This document shows, piece by piece, positions 59,157-64,000 of a stretch of 64,000 bases of DNA (positions are counted from its first letter, which is position 1; each line of letters opens with the position of its first letter). The position numbers were made by a program, and so were the translations under genes. The stretch lies in contig NZ_CP072596.1 of assembly GCF_017815535.1 (NCBI RefSeq), forward strand, positions 1,860,001-1,924,000. Reading direction: 5' to 3'. A model generated the notes under the pieces. It was not told where the DNA came from. It did no database searches and saw only the letters and a program-made list of their open reading frames with translations. The DNA is from Tessaracoccus sp. MC1865 (GTDB lineage Bacteria; Actinomycetota; Actinomycetes; Propionibacteriales; Propionibacteriaceae).

Positions 59157-59972
59157 TCAGATCCAGAATTCCCCACGCCCGATGATCACCGCAGGCCCGG
59201 TCAGGCGGGCCGCGTCACCGTCGAAATCGACCGTGAGGTCGCCACCGGGAACGGTCACGTCGACGCTGCCGTCATGCTGAGCGCGCCGGCGATAGGCCGC
59301 CGCGGTGGCCACCACGCCAGTGCCGCAGCTCTGGGTCTCCCCCACGCCGCGCTCGAAGACCCGCATGGACAGCTTGCCTGGCTCGTCGACCCGGACGAAC
59401 TCGACATTGACGCCCTCGGGGAAGGCACTCACAGGTTCCCAGGTGGGGGCGTCGTACAGATTGAGGGAGTCGAGGTCCTCGTCCTGAAGGAACACCACGG
59501 CGTGGGGGTTGCCGACATCCACCTTCGTCGCCGGCCACTCCCGCCCGCCGAGCCGGACGGTGACGTCCTCATCGGACACGGTCGCGTCCCCCATGGTGGT
59601 GCGGATCAGCCCGTGCCTGGCCACTTCGACGCGGCGGAGGCCCGCCCGGGTTGCCACGTCGAACTCCCCGTTGTCGACCAGCTGCTCGTTGATCAGGTGG
59701 CGGGCGAACACCCGCAACCCGTTGCCGCACATCTCGGCGATGGATCCGTCGGCGTTGTAGTAGTCCATGAACCAGAGCGAGCTGTCGCCCTCCCAGCCGC
59801 GGATGCTGGAGGCCCGGACCACGCGGATCACGCCGTCGGCGCCGATGCCGCTGTGCCGGTCACAGACCATCTGGATGAAGTCGGGATGCATCTCATGCAT
59901 GCCGTAGGAGTCATCCAGGATGATGAAGTCGTTGCGGGTGCCGTGACCCTTGTGGAAGCTGAACCGACGCAT
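59157..59972 (-). CDS. dapF: Diaminopimelate epimerase
   Basis: A 271-aa two-cysteine racemase converting LL- to meso-diaminopimelate, used for lysine and peptidoglycan. The catalytic cysteines are in EMCGNGLRVFARHL and TQSCGTGVVATAAA; FHKGHGTRNDFIILDD and RHSGIGADGVIRV are the usual N-terminal motifs. AGGAGG is 5 nt before the ATG at 59972, deciding it over the GTG one codon earlier. It lies 17 bp after miaA in the same direction. Confidence 0.97.
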   Translation of the reverse strand: MRRFSFHKGHGTRNDFIILDDSYGMHEMHPDFIQMVCDRHSGIGADGVIRVVRASSIRGWEGDSSLWFMDYYNADGSIAEMCGNGLRVFARHLINEQLVDNGEFDVATRAGLRRVEVARHGLIRTTMGDATVSDEDVTVRLGGREWPATKVDVGNPHAVVFLQDEDLDSLNLYDAPTWEPVSAFPEGVNVEFVRVDEPGKLSMRVFERGVGETQSCGTGVVATAAAYRRRAQHDGSVDVTVPGGDLTVDFDGDAARLTGPAVIIGRGEFWI

Positions 59973-59988
59973 CACGCCCTCCTGAGTT

Positions 59989-60906
59989 TCACAAGTCTAT
60001 CCCTGTGAGCACGCTTTGGACCGCCGTCGGGGAGGTTGCGTCCAGCCATGTGATGCGGGGGTCGCGCCGGTACCAACCGAGTTGGCGACGGAAGAACCGC
60101 CGGGTGGCTCGCTGCACCTCACCGCGGGCCTCCGCTTCGGTGAGTTCGCCGTCGAGGAAGCCGACCACCTGCCGGTAGCCGATCGCCCGGATCGCGGTGA
60201 CGCCCTCACGCAGGCCCCGCGCCAGGAGGGCCGTGACCTCCTCAACGAGGCCCTGTTCCCACATCTGTTCGACGCGCAGGTCGATCCGCCGGTCCAGTTC
60301 CGCCCGGTCCAGGTTCAGCCCGAACTGGTGCACGTCTTCCAGTTCGTAGGTCCACTCGGGGATGACGGGGGCGTGGCCCCCTGTCAGCTCGAGCACCTCG
60401 AGGGCCCGGACGATCCGGCGGCCGTTGGCGGGCTCGATGGCGGCCGCCGACTCAGGCGCCAGTTCGGCGAGCCGACGGTGCAGCGCATGCGGCCCGCCCT
60501 GGTCGAGTTCCTGCTCCCAACGCGCCCGGACGGCCGCGTCAGAGGCCGGGAACTCGAAGCGGTCGGTGATCGCTCGGGTGTAGAGGGCCGAGCCGCCCAC
60601 CAGGATCGGGATGACCCCCCTAGCCCGCAGGCTGGCGATGGTGGCGCGGGCGAGCCGCTGGAAGTCTGCCACCGACGCCCGCTCGGTGACCTCTGCGATG
60701 TCGATCAGGTGGTGGGGCACCCCGCGCCGCTCCTCGACGGTGGGCTTGGCCGTGCCGATGTCCATCCCCCGGTAGACGAGCATCGAGTCTGCGTTCACCA
60801 CTTCGGCGGGGTGGCCGCGCTCTGCCAACGCCAGCGCGAGATCGACGGCGAGGCCCGATTTGCCTGTGGCCGTGGGGCCGACGAGAACGATCAAGGGAAG
60901 GGACAC
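59989..60906 (-). CDS. miaA: tRNA dimethylallyltransferase
   Basis: A 305-aa enzyme adding a dimethylallyl group to A37 of tRNAs reading UNN codons. P-loop VGPTATGKSGLAVDLALAL near residue 8, VNADSMLVYRGMDIGTAKPT, LVGGSALYTRAITDRFEFP and the C-terminal RFFRRQLGWYRRDPRITWL are present. The product is then methylthiolated by MiaB, whose gene is 1.2 kb away. The GTG at 60906 (VSLPLIVLVGPT) is used; upstream codons are not protein-like. Confidence 0.95.
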   Translation of the reverse strand: MSLPLIVLVGPTATGKSGLAVDLALALAERGHPAEVVNADSMLVYRGMDIGTAKPTVEERRGVPHHLIDIAEVTERASVADFQRLARATIASLRARGVIPILVGGSALYTRAITDRFEFPASDAAVRARWEQELDQGGPHALHRRLAELAPESAAAIEPANGRRIVRALEVLELTGGHAPVIPEWTYELEDVHQFGLNLDRAELDRRIDLRVEQMWEQGLVEEVTALLARGLREGVTAIRAIGYRQVVGFLDGELTEAEARGEVQRATRRFFRRQLGWYRRDPRITWLDATSPTAVQSVLTGIDL

Positions 60907-60990
60907 GCCCCCAGTCTGCCAAAAGCCTGACGCGCGGGTCTCCGGGGTGGGCATGATGGGGACCTCACCCCACCACCCGAAGGACATGAC

Positions 60991-61215
60991 ATGGGACTCT
61001 TCGACAACCTCGATGACCTGGCCAAGCAGCACGAGACGCAGATCGAGGAGGGCATCGAGCGGGCCGGCGACTTCGTCGACGACAAGACCGACGGCAGGTA
61101 CGCCGGTCATGTGGACAAGGCGCAGGACTTCGGCAACGACCAGCTCGACAAGCTCACGGGCGACCAGCCCGAGCGCCCGGCCGATCAGCCCAGGCGCCCA
61201 GCCGACCAGCCCTGA
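60991..61215 (+). CDS. MT0933-type antitoxin-like small protein
   Basis: A 74-aa acidic protein: MGLFDNLDDLAKQHETQIEEGIERAGDFVDDKTDGRYAGHVDKAQDFGNDQLDKL then a Pro/Arg/Asp tail with repeated RPADQP. The N-terminal pattern matches the MT0933-like antitoxin family (Pfam name). No toxin gene is beside it: miaA is divergent and miaB is convergent, ending at the very next base. It may be an orphan or a general stress protein rather than half of a toxin-antitoxin pair. Start ATG supported by the family pattern. Confidence 0.82.
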   Translation: MGLFDNLDDLAKQHETQIEEGIERAGDFVDDKTDGRYAGHVDKAQDFGNDQLDKLTGDQPERPADQPRRPADQP

Positions 61216-62709
61216 TCAGTTGCAGCCGGTGGCGGCGGGCAGCGGCGCGGGCTTCTCCAACGTGGGCATGCCCAGCCCGACGCCCGCCGGCCTGGCGCCT
61301 CCCTGCGCCGCCTCCCACGCGTCCCCTCCGCGGGTACGCCTGAGGTTGGTGGGCAGGAGGTCCGAGTTCAGGTGGTGCGGCGCCGCATGTGTGATCGACA
61401 CCGTGGCGATGTCGCCCGGCCGGGGCCGCAGCGCCGGGTCCTCCGGAACCGCCACGTGGACCAGGCGGTTGTCCCGCGCCCGGCCGCTCATGCGGTGGGT
61501 CTCGGCATCCTTGCGGCCCTCACCGGTGGCGAACATGACCTCGATCTCCTGGCCGGCGAACGTCTTGTTCTCCTCCCAGGCCAGGTCATTGACCAGGTCG
61601 ACGAGGCGCAGGTAGCGCTCCTGCACGATCTCCTTCGGCACCTGGTCAGGCATGGTGGCCGCAGGCGTGCCGGGGCGGATCGAGTACTGGAAGGTGAAGG
61701 CGGCGGAGAACCGCGAGCGACGCACGACGTCCATCGTCGCCTGGAAGTCCTCTTCGGTCTCGCCGGGGAATCCCACGATGATGTCGGTGGTGATGGCGGC
61801 GTGCGGCATGGCCGTCCTGACCCTGTCGAGGATGCCCAGGTAGCGCTCCGCCCGGTAGGAGCGACGCATCGACTTGAGGATCCGGTCCGAGCCGGACTGC
61901 AGCGGCATGTGGAGCTGGGGCATCACGTTGTGGGTCTCGGCCATGGCCTCGATCACGTCGTCGGTGAAGTCCTTGGGGTGGGGCGAGGTGAAGCGCACGC
62001 GCTCCAGACCGTCGACGGTGCCGCAGGCCCGCAGCAACTTCGCGAAGGCCTGCCTGTCGCCGAATTCCACGCCGTAGGCGTTGACGTTCTGGCCGAGCAG
62101 GGTGATCTCCTGGACGCCCTGACTGACCAGCATCTCGATCTCCGCGAGGATGTCGCCCGGGCGGCGGTCGGTCTCCTTGCCCCGCAGGGCCGGCACGATG
62201 CAGAAGGTGCAGGTGTTGTTACAGCCCACGGAGACCGACACCCAGGCCGAGTAGGGCGATTCGCGGCGCGTCGGGAGGTTGCTGGGGAACGTCTCGAGGG
62301 CTTCCTTGATCTCGATCTGAGCCTCGCGCTCCACCCGGGCCCGCTCCAGCAGCCTGGGGAGGGAACCGACGTTGTGCGTACCGAAGACGACGTCCACCCA
62401 CGGAGCCTTCTTCAGGATGGTGTCGCGGTCCTTCTGCGCCATGCAGCCGCCCACGGCGATCTGCAGCCCCGGATGGACGGCCTTGATGCTGGCCATGTGG
62501 CCGAGGTTGCCGTAGAGGCGGTTGTCTGCGTTCTCGCGCACGGCGCACGTGTTGAACACCACGACGTCGGCACCGGCTCCCAGCGCGTCGTTGCCCGGCG
62601 CGGCGCGGTGCATCCCGGCCTCTTCGAGCAGGCCGCTGATGCGTTCGGAGTCGTGGACGTTCATCTGACACCCGTAGGTGATGACGTGATATGTGCGCGG
62701 ATCAGTCAT
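61216..62709 (-). CDS. miaB: tRNA-2-methylthio-N6-dimethylallyladenosine synthase
   Basis: A 497-aa radical SAM methylthiotransferase. The N-terminal UPF0004 domain has the auxiliary-cluster cysteines ([32 protein letters not shown]), the radical SAM motif is [11 protein letters not shown], and a TRAM domain follows near residue 385-455. It methylthiolates i6A37 made by MiaA. The C-terminus carries an extra 40 residues ([23 protein letters not shown]...) that look disordered. It is divergent from the mutarotase gene and convergent with the antitoxin-like gene. Confidence 0.96.
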   Translation of the reverse strand: MTDPRTYHVITYGCQMNVHDSERISGLLEEAGMHRAAPGNDALGAGADVVVFNTCAVRENADNRLYGNLGHMASIKAVHPGLQIAVGGCMAQKDRDTILKKAPWVDVVFGTHNVGSLPRLLERARVEREAQIEIKEALETFPSNLPTRRESPYSAWVSVSVGCNNTCTFCIVPALRGKETDRRPGDILAEIEMLVSQGVQEITLLGQNVNAYGVEFGDRQAFAKLLRACGTVDGLERVRFTSPHPKDFTDDVIEAMAETHNVMPQLHMPLQSGSDRILKSMRRSYRAERYLGILDRVRTAMPHAAITTDIIVGFPGETEEDFQATMDVVRRSRFSAAFTFQYSIRPGTPAATMPDQVPKEIVQERYLRLVDLVNDLAWEENKTFAGQEIEVMFATGEGRKDAETHRMSGRARDNRLVHVAVPEDPALRPRPGDIATVSITHAAPHHLNSDLLPTNLRRTRGGDAWEAAQGGARPAGVGLGMPTLEKPAPLPAATGCN

Positions 62710-62742
62710 AGCCCGACCATGTTACCCATTAGGGTTCGAGAC

Positions 62743-63627
62743 ATGAACATCCTGCCTACCGGCCAACAATTCCTCATCGAGTCCGGGCCGTACACCGCGG
62801 TCGTGACCGAGGTGGGCTCGACGCTGCGCAGCCTCACCCGCGACGGCGTGGAGTTGCTGCACACGTTCCTTGAGGACGGGTCGCCGAGTTCCTCCATGGG
62901 CCGCCAGCTGGTGCCGTGGCCCAACCGCATCCGCGACGGCCGCTACACGTTCAACGGGGTGGAGCAGCAGCTCCCGATCAGCGAGGTGCCGCGGAACAAC
63001 GCCATCCACGGCCTCGGCTCTGACCACGCGTGGCGGCTCCTGAGCCACGACCCCGACGAGGTGGTGCTGACCACCGTCATCTACCCGCAGGCCGGATGGG
63101 ACGGCGTGCTGGAAGTCGAGATCAGTCACGCGCTGGACGACGGGGGGCTCACCGTCACTGTGACGGCGCGCAATGCCGGGCAGAAGGCGCTCCCCTACGG
63201 CTACGGCACCCACCCGTACCTGGCCGTCGACACCACCGCCGTGCTCACCTCGCCGTTCCCCTATGAACTGGCCGTCGACGACCGGCTGCTCCCCGTGGAA
63301 CTGACCGACGTGACCGCTGAGCACGACTTCCGGGAGCCCCGGGAGATCGGCAGCACGGAGTTCGACAGCGCGTTCCGAATCGACGACGGCCCGTGGGAAC
63401 TGACGGTGGCCGACGGCACCCGCACGATTGCCATGTGGGCCGACGCGACGCTTCCGTGGTGCCAGATCTACGTGCCGCCGACGCGCAATGCGATCGCCGT
63501 GGAGCCCATGACCTGCGCCGCCGACGCGTTCAACGAAGGCCCCACCCACGAATCGCTCATCGTGTTGCAGCCCGGCGCCGAGACGTCGTCGCGCTGGGGC
63601 ATCCGGGTGGACGCCGTCGAGAACTGA
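62743..63627 (+). CDS. Aldose 1-epimerase family protein
   Basis: A 294-aa galactose mutarotase-like protein. VPWPNRIRDGRYTFNGVEQQLPISEVPRNNAIHGLGSDHAWR contains the conserved substrate-binding PNR and the NAIHG histidine, GYGTHPYLAV the second conserved histidine, and AVEPMTCAADAFNEG the catalytic glutamate region. It interconverts sugar anomers, probably galactose or glucose, and could feed galK. The ATG at 62743 starts a typical N-terminus; an earlier ATG at 62719 would add eight residues. Confidence 0.9.
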   Translation: MNILPTGQQFLIESGPYTAVVTEVGSTLRSLTRDGVELLHTFLEDGSPSSSMGRQLVPWPNRIRDGRYTFNGVEQQLPISEVPRNNAIHGLGSDHAWRLLSHDPDEVVLTTVIYPQAGWDGVLEVEISHALDDGGLTVTVTARNAGQKALPYGYGTHPYLAVDTTAVLTSPFPYELAVDDRLLPVELTDVTAEHDFREPREIGSTEFDSAFRIDDGPWELTVADGTRTIAMWADATLPWCQIYVPPTRNAIAVEPMTCAADAFNEGPTHESLIVLQPGAETSSRWGIRVDAVEN

Positions 63628-64000
63628 TCAGTGGGCGGTCTCCGTGGCGCGGGACTCGCGCACCACGGTGATCCGGATCTGTCCCGGGTAGCTCAGCGTC
63701 TTCTCGACCTCTGCGGCGATGTCGCGGGCCAGCGCGTGCGCCCCCGCGTCGTCGACATGGTCCGGTGAGACCATGACGCGAACCTCGCGCCCGGCCTGCA
63801 TGGCGTAGGCGCGCACCACACCTTCGTGCTTCGTGGCGATGTGCTCGAGGTTCTCCATCCGCTCCACGTACGCCTCGAGCGATTCACGCCGGGCACCCGG
63901 GCGGGAGCCGGAGATGGCGTCTGCTGCCTGTGTGAGCACCGCTTCAACGGTGCGCGGCTCGACCTCGTTGTGGTGCGCCTCCACCGCATGAGCGATGTCC
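63628..64000 (-). CDS. rny: Ribonuclease Y, C-terminal part (5' end beyond the window)
   Basis: The last 123 codons of an RNase [78 protein letters not shown] is the end of the HD domain and the conserved C-terminal region. RNase Y is a membrane-anchored endoribonuclease that starts mRNA decay. The rny-miaB neighbourhood is usual for actinobacteria. Its stop directly abuts the mutarotase stop. Confidence 0.93.
   Translation of the reverse strand, partial: DIAHAVEAHHNEVEPRTVEAVLTQAADAISGSRPGARRESLEAYVERMENLEHIATKHEGVVRAYAMQAGREVRVMVSPDHVDDAGAHALARDIAAEVEKTLSYPGQIRITVVRESRATETAH

Noticed and set aside
60991-61215. Toxin-antitoxin module
   Set aside because: Only the antitoxin-like gene is present; flanking genes are miaA and miaB with known functions.

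Overview
The window is one continuous piece of high-GC actinobacterial chromosome. Several markers point to the Propionibacteriaceae (a relative of Propionibacterium, Cutibacterium or Tessaracoccus): a WhiB1-type iron-sulfur regulator, a SigR/RsrA thiol-stress pair, PafBC, a fused 2-oxoglutarate decarboxylase/dehydrogenase (Kgd), a 24-residue bL37, a B12-dependent ribonucleotide reductase with NrdR, and a GH112 lacto-N-biose phosphorylase. Most of it is core metabolism and housekeeping in short operons with overlapping stop and start codons. Family and genus are inferred from gene content only.

Layout. 1-4.9 kb (minus): 5' part of rho, then thrB-hom-lysA and a small lipoprotein; thrC is not between hom and thrB. 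5-12 kb (plus): tRNA-Arg(CCG), a GT87-type membrane glycosyltransferase, kgd, a DUF6104 gene and galK. 12-15 kb: whiB1, the PdtaS-type histidine kinase, bL37, and rsrA-sigR behind a perfect SigR-type promoter. 15-30 kb is dominated by branched-chain amino acid synthesis: leuDC with divergent ndgR, cimA and leuB, and ilvBNC behind a leader peptide with consecutive Leu-Val-Ile codons and a terminator-type attenuator; ilvD lies at 43-45 kb. Between these are tRNA-Glu and tRNA-Gln, a CPBP protease, an FAH-family enzyme and mgtE. 30-40 kb: HIT protein, hisF, helY, a lipid kinase, tatC-tatA, pafC-pafB, gluQRS and an FKBP lipoprotein. 40-49 kb: an AEC transporter, a DedA-like protein, corA, ilvD, lnbP, a tandem rhodanese, a LuxR-type regulator and a DUF1648 protein. 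50-64 kb: nrdJ-nrdR, lexA with its divergent SOS partner, dinG, hflX, dapF, miaA, an MT0933-type antitoxin, miaB, a galactose mutarotase-like gene and the 3' end of rny.

The most unusual object is a 1,325-bp insertion at 49439-50763. It has 12-bp perfect inverted terminal repeats (5'-TG...CA-3'), is flanked by a 5-bp direct duplication (TCAGC), is less GC-rich than its surroundings, and has a run of about 20-bp repeats inside one end. It holds no transposase, only one gene for a signal-peptide protein. It sits immediately after the nrdJ stop codon and has moved nrdJ about 1.3 kb from the hairpin that was evidently its terminator. It looks like a non-autonomous mobile insertion cassette.

Regulation is unusually readable: tandem NrdR boxes before nrdR-nrdJ, three LexA boxes in the lexA intergenic region, GGAAT-N18-GTT before sigR, -35/-10 promoters for whiB1, the tRNA pair and a small membrane-protein gene, and several strong intrinsic hairpins. 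All calls were made by reading the sequence; no database search was run.
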